DNA of 64,000 nucleotides from Paraburkholderia sp. BL25I1N1 (GCF_003002025.1 NZ_PVZB01000003.1:355516-419515), one strand, 5' to 3'. Numbered from the stretch's first letter, positions 25,133 to 34,071 are shown. Translations and numbers: made by a program. The notes: generated by a model not told the origin, from the sequence alone.

Positions 25133-25900
25133 TCAATTGCCGTACGGATCGAAGTCGAAGTACTTCTTCGCGATCTGAGCGTACGTGCCGTCCTTGAGCA
25201 TCGAAGCGATGGCCGCGTTAATGGAGGCCTGCACCGCGGTCTCATCCTTGCGCAAGCCGATGCCCACGCCGCGATCGCCCATGGAAAGCGGTTCGCCGAC
25301 AAACGCAAAACCCTTCCCCGCCGGCGTGCGCAGGAAACCGATATCCGCTTCCACCGAGCCGAGCAATGCGCCGTCCAGGCGCCCGTTCTGCAAGTCGGCG
25401 AACACCTCGTCCTGACTCTTGTACGCCACCACATGCGCGCCGAGCGGCGCCCAGTTCTTCAGTGCATAGCCCTCGAACTGCGTGCCCGATTGCACGCCGA
25501 TCTGCTTGCCGGCCAGTGCATTCGTGCCGCCCGCGAGCGCAGAACCTTGCCGCGCGATCAGCCGCGATTTGAACTGGAAGAGTTTCGACGAAAACAGAAT
25601 CTGCTGCTCGCGTTTCTCCGTGATTGCCATCGACGAAAGGATCGCGTCGATCTTGCGCGCCTGCAGCGCCGGAATCATCCCCGAGAATTCGAGTTCAACC
25701 CACTGGCAGCGCGCGTGGATGCGCTTGCAGATTTCGTTGCCGAGATCGACGTCGAAACCTTTGAAGCTGCCGTCGGGCGCCTTGGCGTCCATCGGCGGGT
25801 AGCTCGGGTCGATACCGAGGCGCAGCGTAGCGGGCTCAACGGCGAACGCGCCACTGCTGAACGCTAGCGCGGCGCTCAAGATCATCAGCGAAATTTTCAT
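25133..25900 (-). CDS. Periplasmic amino-acid-binding protein of an ABC transporter
   Basis: A 255-residue solute-binding protein of the lysine/arginine/ornithine/histidine class. The signal peptide is MKISLMILSAALAFSSGAFA. The mature protein starts with LRLGIDPSYPPMDAKAPDGSFKGFDVDLGNEICKR, the classic ligand-contact segment of the family, followed by GMIPALQARKIDAILSSMAIT. No permease or ATPase gene is adjacent, so it is an orphan or works with a distant transporter. It is divergent from a LysR gene with a palindromic site between them, suggesting that regulator controls it together with the deacylase gene downstream. Confidence 0.92.
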   Translation of the reverse strand: MKISLMILSAALAFSSGAFAVEPATLRLGIDPSYPPMDAKAPDGSFKGFDVDLGNEICKRIHARCQWVELEFSGMIPALQARKIDAILSSMAITEKREQQILFSSKLFQFKSRLIARQGSALAGGTNALAGKQIGVQSGTQFEGYALKNWAPLGAHVVAYKSQDEVFADLQNGRLDGALLGSVEADIGFLRTPAGKGFAFVGEPLSMGDRGVGIGLRKDETAVQASINAAIASMLKDGTYAQIAKKYFDFDPYGN

Positions 25901-25986
25901 GGGAGCACGGAGTGTGGGTGGGCGGATGACGACGGAGCTATCCTATGCCGCGTCTGCGCCTCAAAGAAGTTCCGTTCGGACTATCA

Positions 25987-26005
25987 TGATCACTTTTACC
26001 GATCA
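25987..26005. promoter_or_regulatory. Candidate LysR-type operator
   Basis: TGATC and its complement GATCA lie 9 nt apart (25987-25991 and 26001-26005) in the divergent region between the binding-protein and LysR genes, 19 nt before the LysR ATG. The dyad shape and location fit a LysR-type recognition site; it is a motif-based inference. Confidence 0.45.
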
Positions 26006-26024
26006 CTGAACTGGCGATTCCCTC

Positions 26025-26945
26025 ATGGCGTTGACGATCTCCCAACTGCGCGCGTTCACCGCCGTGGCCGAGCACGGCAGCATCCGCGCGGCTTCGCGAG
26101 CGCTTGGCATCGCGCAGAGCGGTATCACGCAGCAGTTGCAGAATCTCGAATCGATGCTCGGCGCGACCCTGTTCACCCGCACGAATCGCGGTATTGCGCT
26201 GACGGCCCTCGGCCAACGGTTGTTGCAGCGCGCGGGCGCGATCATCGGCGAATGCGAGCGCGCGGAGCAAGATGTGCAGCAACTGCGCGGCGACTACGTC
26301 GGCGAGGTCACGTTCGGCATGACGACCGAACCGCTGATCGATGCCTTTGCACCGGTGCTGATGGAATTTCGCACGCGCTTCGAGCGGGTCGCGGTGCATC
26401 TGCGTACCGGCACCTCGCGCATGATGATTTCGTGGATTCGTGAAGGCACGCTGGATTTCGCGGTTGCCTTGGTGTCGAAGCATACGGATACGGCGGACCT
26501 CTCTGTCATGCCGCTGTATCCGTCCGATCCGGTGATCGTCTGCCGTCAAGGGCATCCGAAGGCCGGGGCGACCTCGCTGGCCGACCTGGTCGATTGCACG
26601 TGGGTCGCCACGCGCTCGCCGAATCTCACGGACGATCCGCAAATCAATCGCCTAAACCATCTGTTCGAAAGCCACGGCTTGCCGCCGCCGAAAATCGTCG
26701 CGACAGTGGAAGGCCTGTACGAAACGCTGCACCTGGTGAGCGCGACAGATTGCCTGTCGCTCGAAGCGTCGATCGTGGTGAAGCGCGGGCCGTTTGCGAG
26801 CACGCTCACCGCTATTCCGGTGCGCGAGCGCGCGGTCGAACAGAACGTTTGCCTGCTGCAGCGCGCGGCCATTCCGCTCACGCCCGCCGCGCAGGAACTC
26901 GCGACAATGATCGTTTCGTACACGCGCACGGTGCGGGCGCGTTGA
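26025..26945 (+). CDS. LysR-family transcriptional regulator
   Basis: A 306-residue LysR-type regulator. The N-terminal winged helix is visible as LTISQLRAFTAVAEHGSIRAASRALGIAQSGITQQLQNLE, and the effector-binding domain starts near residue 90. It is divergent from the amino-acid-binding-protein gene, the classic arrangement for control of an adjacent divergent operon, so it probably regulates that gene and the deacylase gene. The stop codon lies inside an 11-bp tandem repeat. The effector is unknown, but an amino acid or acylated amino acid is plausible from the neighbours. Confidence 0.92.
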   Translation: MALTISQLRAFTAVAEHGSIRAASRALGIAQSGITQQLQNLESMLGATLFTRTNRGIALTALGQRLLQRAGAIIGECERAEQDVQQLRGDYVGEVTFGMTTEPLIDAFAPVLMEFRTRFERVAVHLRTGTSRMMISWIREGTLDFAVALVSKHTDTADLSVMPLYPSDPVIVCRQGHPKAGATSLADLVDCTWVATRSPNLTDDPQINRLNHLFESHGLPPPKIVATVEGLYETLHLVSATDCLSLEASIVVKRGPFASTLTAIPVRERAVEQNVCLLQRAAIPLTPAAQELATMIVSYTRTVRAR

Positions 26946-26990
26946 AGCGGCGTTGAAGCGGCGTTGAAACGGCGTTGAAGCGGCGCTGAA
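26941..26990. repeat. 11-bp tandem repeat spanning a stop codon
   Basis: Four consecutive copies of GTTGAAGCGGC (26941-26984; the third has one change) plus a partial fifth fill the gap between the convergent LysR and lysA genes. The LysR TGA is inside the first unit. The unit is not a multiple of three, and each unit carries the same TTGA, so slippage would leave the LysR stop in place. Confidence 0.85.
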
Positions 26991-26991
26991 A

Positions 26992-28236
26992 TCAGGCTGC
27001 CGTTTCTTCGAGCGCGAGCAACTCGTCGATAGTCTGGCGCCGGCGGATCAGTCGCGGCTTGCCTTGCTCCAGCAACACCTCCGGCGCAAGCGGCCGGCTG
27101 TTGTAGTTCGAGGACATCGACGCGCCATATGCGCCTGCATCGTGAAACACGATGAAGTCGCCCACTTCGGGCGTGTGTATCGAGCGGTTCGTAATGACGC
27201 CGCCTTCGGCTTGCGTGAAGACATCGCCGGCTTCGCAGAGCGGCCCGGCCACCGCGAACGAATCGACCGGCGCTTCGCTCGGCGCGCCGTCGCGCTTCAA
27301 CACCGCCATTTCATGATGACTGCCGTAAAAAGACGGCCGCACGAGGTCGTTGAATCCGGCATCGACCAAAGCAAACTGCTGCGCGGGGCGTCGATTCAAC
27401 GCGTGAACTTCCGCGACGAGCACACCCGATTGCGCAACCAGAAAGCGCCCCGGCTCGATTTCCAGCCTCACGCGATGCCCGACATGCGCTTCCACCTGCT
27501 GGCGCGCCGCGTCCCAGAGCCGGAAGTAATGCGCGACATCGATACCGGGCTCGCCTTCGCGATACGGCACCGACAAGCCACCGCCCGCGGAGATTGCTTC
27601 GATATCGTGGCCCAGGCCCTTCACGGCTTCGACCATCGCCTCGCAAACACGCGACAAATGTCCATAGTCGACGCCCGAACCGATATGCATGTGCAACCCG
27701 ACCAGCTTCAGCCGATAACGCCGGACCAGCTCGACCGCTTGCGGCACATCGTCGAGCCAGATGCCGTGCTTGCTATGCTCGCCGCCCGTGTTGGTCTTGT
27801 TGCTATGTCCATGACCGAAACCCGGATTGATCCGCAGCCACACGCGATGATCTTCGGGCGCAGCCCGTCCTATCCGTTCGAGCATATCGAGCGAGCCCGC
27901 GTTGACCGTGATGCGGTGCTCGATCACGGTGGCAAGCGTCGCGTGATCGATCAGATCCGCGGTAAACACGACGCCTTCGGGGTCGCCATCCGGCGTGAAG
28001 CCCGCCGCGAGACTGCGTTTGATTTCGCCCAGCGAAACCGCGTCGACCGTGGCCCCTTCCTCACGCACCAGTTTGAGGATATGCAGATTCGAACAGGCTT
28101 TCTGCGCATAGCGGATCACGTCGAAGCTGCGCAATTCAGCAATGCGCCTGCGAATTGCGTTAGCGTCGTAGACCCACAGCGGCGTGCCATGCTCGCGGGC
28201 AAGTTCGACGAGTAGTTGCGGATTGAATGGCGTCAC
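26992..28236 (-). CDS. lysA: Diaminopimelate decarboxylase-like PLP enzyme
   Basis: A 414-residue PLP-dependent decarboxylase of the alanine-racemase-like fold III group, expected to convert meso-diaminopimelate to lysine. The PLP-lysine is in VIRYAQKACSN, near residue 47. Other landmarks are HMHIGSGVDY, ISAGGGLSVPY, the LEIEPGRFLVAQSG stretch and the cross-dimer segment AGPLCEAGDVF. Length is typical. It is divergent from a LysR-type regulator in the arrangement seen for E. coli lysA/lysR, which supports the assignment. A second lysA may exist elsewhere in the genome; this copy's substrate is inferred from family and context. Confidence 0.9.
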   Translation of the reverse strand: MTPFNPQLLVELAREHGTPLWVYDANAIRRRIAELRSFDVIRYAQKACSNLHILKLVREEGATVDAVSLGEIKRSLAAGFTPDGDPEGVVFTADLIDHATLATVIEHRITVNAGSLDMLERIGRAAPEDHRVWLRINPGFGHGHSNKTNTGGEHSKHGIWLDDVPQAVELVRRYRLKLVGLHMHIGSGVDYGHLSRVCEAMVEAVKGLGHDIEAISAGGGLSVPYREGEPGIDVAHYFRLWDAARQQVEAHVGHRVRLEIEPGRFLVAQSGVLVAEVHALNRRPAQQFALVDAGFNDLVRPSFYGSHHEMAVLKRDGAPSEAPVDSFAVAGPLCEAGDVFTQAEGGVITNRSIHTPEVGDFIVFHDAGAYGASMSSNYNSRPLAPEVLLEQGKPRLIRRRQTIDELLALEETAA

Positions 28237-28263
28237 GGTTTGCGTCTCTCTTCATGTCGAAGC

Positions 28264-28315
28264 ATTGGTATGAGTGAGATGATGCTGAAAACACGCCATT
28301 CAGTAAAATACCAAT
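28264..28315. promoter_or_regulatory. Inverted repeat in the lysA-lysR control region
   Basis: ATTGGTAT (28264-28271) and its exact complement ATACCAAT (28308-28315) are 36 nt apart in the 115-nt divergent spacer. A CCATTCA direct repeat starts near 28296 and again near 28326. These are candidate binding sites for the LysR-type regulator; spacing suggests two separate contacts rather than one dimer site. Confidence 0.4.
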
Positions 28316-28351
28316 TCTTCACATACCCATTCACTTCTGATATACCCCATC

Positions 28352-29281
28352 ATGGCGCTCACACATCGGCATATCGAAGTCTTCCGCGCGCTGATGACCG
28401 CGGGCAGCGTCACCAAAGCGGCCGAAATGCTGTTCACCTCGCAGCCCACGGTGAGCCGCGAACTGGCGCGCATGGAGCAGAGCATCGGCTTTGCGCTGTT
28501 CGAACGCACAAACGGCCGGCTGCGTCCCACGCTGTCCGCGCTCGCCTTGTTCGACGAGATCAAGCGTGCGTATGTCGGGCTTGAACGCGTGGCGTCCACC
28601 GCCGCGAGCTTGCGAGAATTCCAGGGCGGCCAGCTTTCGGTCATCGCGTTGCCCGCGTTTTCACATTCGATCTTGCCGGGCGCGGCGAAGCGCTTTCACG
28701 ACGCGCAACCTGGCGCGAGTCTGTCGATCGCGACGCAGGAGTCGCCGTTTCTCGAGGAATGGCTGACCGCCCAGCGCTACGACCTCGGCCTGACCGAACA
28801 CGGCGCGCCGCCGGCCGGCACGCGTCTGACGCCCTTGCTCGAAGTCGATGAAGTGTGCGTGCTGCCCGACGGGCATCCGTTGCTCGGCAAGCGGGTGATC
28901 GCATTGAAGGATTTCGCCAATCAGCCGTTCATCAGCCTGTCGTCGAACGATCCATACCGGATTCAAATCGACGAGACCTTCGCGCAGGCGGGAATCGCGC
29001 GCCGCCAGATCGTCGAGACGCCTACCGCGGTGTCCGTGTGCAGCTTCGTTCGGCAAGGGCTCGGCCTCGCGATCGTCAATCCGCTGACAGCCCTCGATTT
29101 CGCGGGACGGCATCTGCATATCCGACCGCTCGCCGTGTCGTTGCCGTTTCGCGTGAGTGTGATTCAGCCGGAGCATCGACCGGGTCACCCGCTGGCTGCC
29201 GAGTTCGTTGGAGCGCTGCAAAGCGAAGCCTCCGCGCTGCGACTACAATTGAAAGTCCACACCGGACGCAAGCAGCAATAA
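28352..29281 (+). CDS. lysR: LysR-family regulator divergent from lysA
   Basis: A 309-residue LysR-type regulator. The winged helix is LTHRHIEVFRALMTAGSVTKAAEMLFTSQPTVSRELARME, and the effector domain follows with DEVCVLPDGHPL and a late GLGLAIVNPL segment. The FRALMTAGSVTKAA style of the helix matches the LysR/HdfR-like subgroup that controls lysA in response to diaminopimelate and lysine. It starts 115 nt from the divergent lysA, so it is assigned as its activator by context. The symbol is given on that basis and is less certain than the family. Confidence 0.88.
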   Translation: MALTHRHIEVFRALMTAGSVTKAAEMLFTSQPTVSRELARMEQSIGFALFERTNGRLRPTLSALALFDEIKRAYVGLERVASTAASLREFQGGQLSVIALPAFSHSILPGAAKRFHDAQPGASLSIATQESPFLEEWLTAQRYDLGLTEHGAPPAGTRLTPLLEVDEVCVLPDGHPLLGKRVIALKDFANQPFISLSSNDPYRIQIDETFAQAGIARRQIVETPTAVSVCSFVRQGLGLAIVNPLTALDFAGRHLHIRPLAVSLPFRVSVIQPEHRPGHPLAAEFVGALQSEASALRLQLKVHTGRKQQ

Positions 29282-29457
29282 CGGCTTCGGTTCGCAAATC
29301 AACGCGCGCGAACAACAGCCGCATCCACCACCGAAAAAGTCCGGGCACGCTTCAAGCTAAGCACAGCAGCACACCGATTGCGAACACGAGCGGCGCACAG
29401 CGCCTTCGTGTCGCATGAGATTTCACATGTCGTAGACCATCAACAGGAGTTTCCCAA

Positions 29458-30312
29458 ATGATGAATCGAGACAATCCCGTCTGGCTGATTACAGGATGTT
29501 CCACCGGCTTTGGCCGCGAATTGGCAAAGCTGGTGCTCGAGCGCGGCTGGCGCGCGGTAGTCACCGCACGTGATCCGTCGAAAGTGAAAGATATTGCCGA
29601 AGCCCACGGCGACCGCGCACTGGTTCTGCCACTCGATGTGACGAACCGCAAGCAGATCGACGACGTGGTGAGGCAAGCGAAGCAGCGTTTCGGCCGCATC
29701 GACGCACTCGTCAACAACGCGGGTTATGGCTATCTGGCGGCGATCGAGGAAGGCGAAGACGACGAAGTCCGCGCCATGTTCGAAACCAACGTGTTCGGCC
29801 TCGTCGACATCACGAAGGCGGTCTTGCCGATCATGCGCGAGCAGCGTAGCGGTTTGATCGTCAACGTGTCGTCGATCGGCGGCATTGCGAGTTTTGCGGC
29901 GACCGGCTATTACCACGCCACCAAATACGCGGTGGAGGGTCTATCCGAATCGCTGGCGACGGAAGTGAAACCGCTCGGCATCGACGTGCTGATCGTCGAA
30001 CCGGGGCCGTTCCGCACGAACTGGGCGGGCCCGTCAATCAAACAATCGGCCACGGTAATCGACGACTACGCGGCCACGGCCGGCGAGCGCCGCAAGCAGA
30101 CCGAAGCGCGCAGCGGCAAGCAGGCGGGCGACCCGGTGCGCGCCGCGCAGGCCATTATCGATGCCGCACTGTCGGACACACCGCCGCTGCGCTTGCTGCT
30201 CGGCAAGATGGCGCTTGAACTGGCGCGCAAGAAGCTGGACTTCATGCGCGGCGATTTCGATGCCTGGGAAGCCACCACGGTGGGCGCGGACTTTCCGGAA
30301 GGAGCCGGTTAG
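29458..30312 (+). CDS. Short-chain dehydrogenase/reductase
   Basis: A 284-residue classical SDR. The nucleotide loop is TGCSTGFGRELAK, followed by NNAGYGYLAAIEEG, the catalytic serine in NVSSIGGIASF and the YHATKYAVEG active-site Tyr-Lys pair. Arginine and lysine positions after the second strand (TARDPSKVKD) hint at NADP preference. A C-terminal helix extension beyond the core is longer than minimal SDRs, as in the oxidoreductase subgroup often annotated only as SDR. The ATG is preceded by CAGGAG with 8-nt spacing. It converges with the rubredoxin gene. The substrate is unknown. Confidence 0.92.
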   Translation: MMNRDNPVWLITGCSTGFGRELAKLVLERGWRAVVTARDPSKVKDIAEAHGDRALVLPLDVTNRKQIDDVVRQAKQRFGRIDALVNNAGYGYLAAIEEGEDDEVRAMFETNVFGLVDITKAVLPIMREQRSGLIVNVSSIGGIASFAATGYYHATKYAVEGLSESLATEVKPLGIDVLIVEPGPFRTNWAGPSIKQSATVIDDYAATAGERRKQTEARSGKQAGDPVRAAQAIIDAALSDTPPLRLLLGKMALELARKKLDFMRGDFDAWEATTVGADFPEGAG

Positions 30313-30360
30313 GCCGCGGGAGTTTCAAGCAATCCGCTGACCGTTGTCCGTTGGTCGGGC

Positions 30361-30777
30361 TTAAAACTCGACCAGCGCGAAATCTTCCTTGCCCACGTCG
30401 CAAAGCGGGCAGCGCCAGTCTGCCGGCACGTCCGCCCAGCGTGTGCCCGCGGCGATGCCTTCTTCCGGCAAACCTGCGGCTTCGTCGTAGACCCAGCCGC
30501 AGATCACGCAGACCCATTGCTTGAAGTCATCCGCCGACGCGCCGGGATCCACGGCCGCGCTCGGCGCATCAGCCGCGTGCAACGCAGGCGTCTCATCGAG
30601 GCTTACCACTAACGGCGCGACTGTGCCAACGCCGGTCTCCGCGAGACGCGCCTGCAGGCTCTCCAGCAGCCGCTGCGCTTCGGCCTGCGTCAGGTCAATC
30701 CAGTAGGGATCGCCCGCGCCGTCGTTGAGCCGTTCAGAGGAAAACTGGATTTCTACGGCAACGCCCTTCTTGTACAT
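30361..30777 (-). CDS. Rubredoxin-domain protein with an N-terminal extension
   Basis: A 138-residue protein whose C-terminal about 50 residues are a rubredoxin: CVICGWVYDEAAGLP and later CPLCDVGKEDF give the four cysteines that bind one iron. The first 85 residues form an additional domain containing DPYWIDLTQAEAQRLLESLQ and an Ala/Pro-rich linker, unlike simple 54-residue rubredoxins. It should act as a small cytoplasmic electron carrier. ATG at 30777 starts the conserved part; the longer frame upstream has no signal. It converges on the SDR gene and is downstream of a tiny membrane-peptide gene on the same strand. Confidence 0.9.
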   Translation of the reverse strand: MYKKGVAVEIQFSSERLNDGAGDPYWIDLTQAEAQRLLESLQARLAETGVGTVAPLVVSLDETPALHAADAPSAAVDPGASADDFKQWVCVICGWVYDEAAGLPEEGIAAGTRWADVPADWRCPLCDVGKEDFALVEF

Positions 30778-30883
30778 GGCAAATCGGAATATCGATGAAG
30801 CCGGTATCGCGCCCCGCAAGGAAACTCCCTGAGGGCGTGCCGGCATGGGGCGCAAGCGTTGCGCCAGAGACTTCGCGCGGAGA

Positions 30884-31000
30884 TCAGACGAGCTGGTTCA
30901 GCACGATCGCGGCGATCAGGCCGGCGGCGCCGATGAGGCCCAGCAATTGCAGCAGCGTGAGGGATTTACGGGGTGCGGTAGGGATTTGTTGCGTAGTCAC
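30884..31000 (-). CDS. Small single-span membrane protein (38 residues)
   Basis: A GTG-started frame of 38 codons reads as a short polar N-terminus (VTTQQIPTAPRKS) followed by one uninterrupted hydrophobic helix (TLLQLLGLIGAAGLIAAIV) and NQLV. An in-frame TAG lies two codons before the GTG, which fixes the start unless an internal codon is used. The ribosome site is weak. The clean amphipathic-to-hydrophobic layout argues that it is a real small protein. It lies between the Rieske oxygenase and rubredoxin genes on the same strand. Function is unknown. Confidence 0.5.
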   Translation of the reverse strand: MTTQQIPTAPRKSLTLLQLLGLIGAAGLIAAIVLNQLV

Positions 31001-31163
31001 GGGCTATTCTTGAAGATTGGAAAAAGCGAAATGGTACACGGGTCTGCGGCCCGCGCATGTCGAATAGCGCAAACCGCCGTGCATTAGCTGCCATTATCGC
31101 TGCTCGATTGCCTTGAATTCCCTACCGTCCGGAGATGGATTAATTCCCCCCGGAGAGGAAAGT

Positions 31164-32384
31164 TCAGCTCTTCGCCAATGGGCTGCCGCGGCGCGAATCC
31201 CAGAAGCGGATCACGGCCGTGTCGCCCGTGCCGGCGCCCACCACTTGATCCGGCGCGCCGTTCTCGCGCAGCAACGCGCGCAAATCGTTGATGACCGGAA
31301 ACACCTCGTGATTCCAATCCGCGCCTTGCGAATCGTGGGCGCGCTGTTCGGCTTCGACGATCTCGCGGTCTTCCTTGAAAATGCGCTCGGTGAACCACAC
31401 CAGCAGCGGCCATGCGAGATTCAACACGCCGGGAATGCCCGGTTTGCGAATCGACAGCAGCCCGAACGTGCGGTTGGTGCGTTGCTCGCGATCGAGCGGC
31501 ACGTAGATGATCCACAGATTCATCACCAGCGTCTGCTCGGACGTGCGGATCTGCAGCGTCTGATACGGATACTCGGTGCGGATCGTCATCACGTCCTTGT
31601 CGTTGTCGCCGCCGGTTTTACGGCTCTGGCCGAACACGATCGCTTCGCCGATCGGCTGCTGGCCGGCCATGCGCGCGAACGTGTAATCGACTTCGACCCA
31701 GCCCTCGCCGCGCCGCCGGCCGAGCGAGCGCGCCCGCATCTGCCCCATCTGCTTGCGATGCAGAAATTGATGGTTCATGTCCATCAGGTTCTCGTGCATG
31801 AACGAGTAATGGCAATTCACCGGACGGCCGAAGCGGCGCGTCTTGTACTTCTTGTCCGAGACCGACGCGAGGTCGGGCAGTGGCCGTTGTTCGGCCAGCG
31901 CGGCATCGCCGGGGAAAACGAAAATCAGGCCTTCGATCTCGCGGCACGGATAAGAGCGCACGCCGTTCGGCAGACGCTCGCGGCCCAGGTACGGCACGTC
32001 GACGCACTTGCCCGAGCAGTCGTAAGTCCAGCCGTGATAGCCGCAGCGGATCGATTCGCCATCCACCACGCCCTGATGCAACGGCACCTGACGATGCGCG
32101 CAGCGGTCCTCCAGCGCGAACACCTTGCCCGATTCCGTGCGCGCCAGCACGATCGGGTCGCCCGCGAACGTCACACCATGCGTCTTGCCCCGCTTCACCT
32201 CGTGCGACCACGCCAATGGATACCAGTAGTCCGGGTGAATACCGACGCGGCGCAGATCGCGCACCGGTGCGTCGTTGGCGGCCTGGCCCGGCGCGTGAGC
32301 CGGTTTCTGCGATGCGGCCTGGGCAGGCGACGCATCGACGGTTACATCGACGGTGTCTTGTTCTAGCGGGGGAACAGCATGCAT
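31164..32384 (-). CDS. Rieske non-heme iron oxygenase, stand-alone alpha subunit
   Basis: A 406-residue oxygenase component. The [2Fe-2S] Rieske site is visible as CAHR...CGYHGW (Cys-X-His and Cys-X2-His, spaced by about 17 residues). The catalytic mononuclear iron site is in ENLMDMNHQFLH, giving the His-X4-His pair after Asp. This pattern and length fit monooxygenase-type members such as vanillate O-demethylase or phenoxybenzoate dioxygenase relatives. No reductase gene is adjacent, so it must borrow electrons from elsewhere. ATG at 32384 has GGAGA 8 nt upstream. It is separate from the catabolic operon at the end of the window. The substrate is unknown. Confidence 0.9.
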   Translation of the reverse strand: MHAVPPLEQDTVDVTVDASPAQAASQKPAHAPGQAANDAPVRDLRRVGIHPDYWYPLAWSHEVKRGKTHGVTFAGDPIVLARTESGKVFALEDRCAHRQVPLHQGVVDGESIRCGYHGWTYDCSGKCVDVPYLGRERLPNGVRSYPCREIEGLIFVFPGDAALAEQRPLPDLASVSDKKYKTRRFGRPVNCHYSFMHENLMDMNHQFLHRKQMGQMRARSLGRRRGEGWVEVDYTFARMAGQQPIGEAIVFGQSRKTGGDNDKDVMTIRTEYPYQTLQIRTSEQTLVMNLWIIYVPLDREQRTNRTFGLLSIRKPGIPGVLNLAWPLLVWFTERIFKEDREIVEAEQRAHDSQGADWNHEVFPVINDLRALLRENGAPDQVVGAGTGDTAVIRFWDSRRGSPLAKS

Positions 32385-32571
32385 AAGTGGCTCTCCGTGC
32401 ACGGGCGGATAGAAGGTAGCCGCCCGGCAAAGTGCGGGCAGCATCGTCGCCAGTCTACTAGAACCCGACGCCGTATGGGTTCGGGGACCGCGCAGCGGCC
32501 CGCGGCGACGCCTGCCCGCGCAAGCGCGCCGTCCGGCTCCCCATGCCTTCCCGAAGAGACGACGCGCCGCG

Positions 32572-34023
32572 TCAGCTCTCGTCGTGCGCCACCAGCCCCG
32601 AGCGGCGCTGCACGCCCCACGACCGGCCGCCGCGCAGGAAATGCAGCCAGCCGAGCGCCGCGCCCACGTGCCGCACCAGCTGAAACGTGAACGGCTCGGC
32701 GACCGCCGCGAGCATCGCCATCCATAAACTGGAGCCGGTGCGCTCGCCGGTCCAGCGCTGGTAGAGATGGATGCTCCACAGATAGAACGCGAGGTCGATC
32801 GCCGTTTTCAGACCGATTACGCTGAAGATCGACACGACGATCGCGCCATGTCCGCCGAACACAAAGGCGAGCAGCAGCGCGAACGCCGTGAGGCCGTAGA
32901 TCGGCTGCATGGTGTCGATCGCCTTGACCGGCAGCATCAGCATGCCGAGCGTGCCGTAGCGCGGATTGCCGGTCATGTCGCGGTTCCAGTACTGCGTCTG
33001 CAGGAAGCCCGCGAACCAGCGGCGGCGTTGACGCAGAAAGCTGGCGAGGTTGTCCGGCGCGTCGGTGCGGGCACGCGCGTCGCCGACCACGCGCACGTCC
33101 CAGCCGAGGTCATGGTCGACCGAATAGCGGCGCAGCCGGTGAATCAGCTCATAGTCTTCGACCAGACATTGCGGATCGAAGCCGCCCACGTCGACCAGCG
33201 CGTCACGCTTGAACGACGCGAAGGCGCCCGAAATCAGCAGCAGACTGTCCGCACGCATCCACGCGAAACGGGCGATGAAATTGCGCATGTACTCGTAAGT
33301 CTGGAACCACTCGAATACGCGGCCCGACACCGATTTGCCGCACACCGGCACGAGAATGCCCGCTGCGGCGACCAGCTTCGGCTCGCTCGCGAAAGCGGCG
33401 CGCATGGCGTAGGTGGCGTCGTCGTCGAGCAGGGTGTCGGCGTCGACCGTCATGACGGTTTCCGTGGTGATCACGGTGATCGCGGCATTCAGCGCACGAG
33501 CCTTGCCGCCGTGCGGCACCCGCAGCCAGAACAGATTCGGATACAGCGCGCTCGGCGCGCTCAGCACGCCGTCGGCGGCGGCGGTGAGGCCGAAGCGTTC
33601 GGTGAGCAGTTCGCGTGTCGTATCGGTGGAACCGTCGTCGGCAATGACGATTTGCGCCGGCCCAAGCGTTTGCCGCAGCAGCGCGGCGAGCGTTACCGGC
33701 AGCACCGTCGCTTCGTTATGCGACGCGACGATCACGCCCATGCTCGGCAAGCTGCGCCGTTCGAAGTCCGGTTCGAGCGGCGGCGCACGCCGCATCAACG
33801 GCAGTGTTTTCCACGTGACGAACGCCAGCAGCAAGGTGTCGTACACCACGTAGGCGATACCCGTCGACCATGCCAGCGCGCCCTGCAGAAAGAAGGCGCG
33901 CGCGAACAGCAGCACCCAAACTACGACGACACTCAGATGAATCAGCGTGCTCAGCGGCGTCGTGCGACGCGGCACGATGCGCGGCGAAGCGAGAGCGAGG
34001 GCCTGTTCCAGGGTTTTCTTCAA
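32572..34023 (-). CDS. Membrane-bound glycosyltransferase family 2 protein
   Basis: A 483-residue processive-type GT2 enzyme. Two N-terminal helices (LIHLSVVVVWVLLFARAFF, and one after LAWSTGI) precede the catalytic domain. Sugar-nucleotide and metal ligands are IADDGSTDTTRELL and MTVDADTLLDDD; the acceptor-side motif is GAFASFKRDALVDVGGFD...EDYEL, and the QRRRWFAGF motif typical of processive enzymes follows. Further helices span the C-terminus. It resembles cellulose- or N-acetylglucosamine-polymerising families but has no PilZ domain or accessory genes nearby. The start is a TTG at 34023 without a strong ribosome site, so the exact N-terminus is uncertain. The product is unknown. Confidence 0.85.
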   Translation of the reverse strand: MKKTLEQALALASPRIVPRRTTPLSTLIHLSVVVVWVLLFARAFFLQGALAWSTGIAYVVYDTLLLAFVTWKTLPLMRRAPPLEPDFERRSLPSMGVIVASHNEATVLPVTLAALLRQTLGPAQIVIADDGSTDTTRELLTERFGLTAAADGVLSAPSALYPNLFWLRVPHGGKARALNAAITVITTETVMTVDADTLLDDDATYAMRAAFASEPKLVAAAGILVPVCGKSVSGRVFEWFQTYEYMRNFIARFAWMRADSLLLISGAFASFKRDALVDVGGFDPQCLVEDYELIHRLRRYSVDHDLGWDVRVVGDARARTDAPDNLASFLRQRRRWFAGFLQTQYWNRDMTGNPRYGTLGMLMLPVKAIDTMQPIYGLTAFALLLAFVFGGHGAIVVSIFSVIGLKTAIDLAFYLWSIHLYQRWTGERTGSSLWMAMLAAVAEPFTFQLVRHVGAALGWLHFLRGGRSWGVQRRSGLVAHDES

Positions 34024-34071
34024 AATGACTGCCGGGTTTGTCGATGTTGCGGTTGATAAGTGAAGCCGCGC

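Noticed and set aside
28237..28351. Lysine riboswitch upstream of lysA
   Set aside because: The spacer is only about 115 nt, shows no lysine-riboswitch features, and a divergent LysR regulator already explains control.
31164..32384. Membership of the stand-alone Rieske oxygenase in the right-hand catabolic operon
   Set aside because: It lies 20 kb away beyond the RHS island and unrelated genes; nothing but protein family links them.
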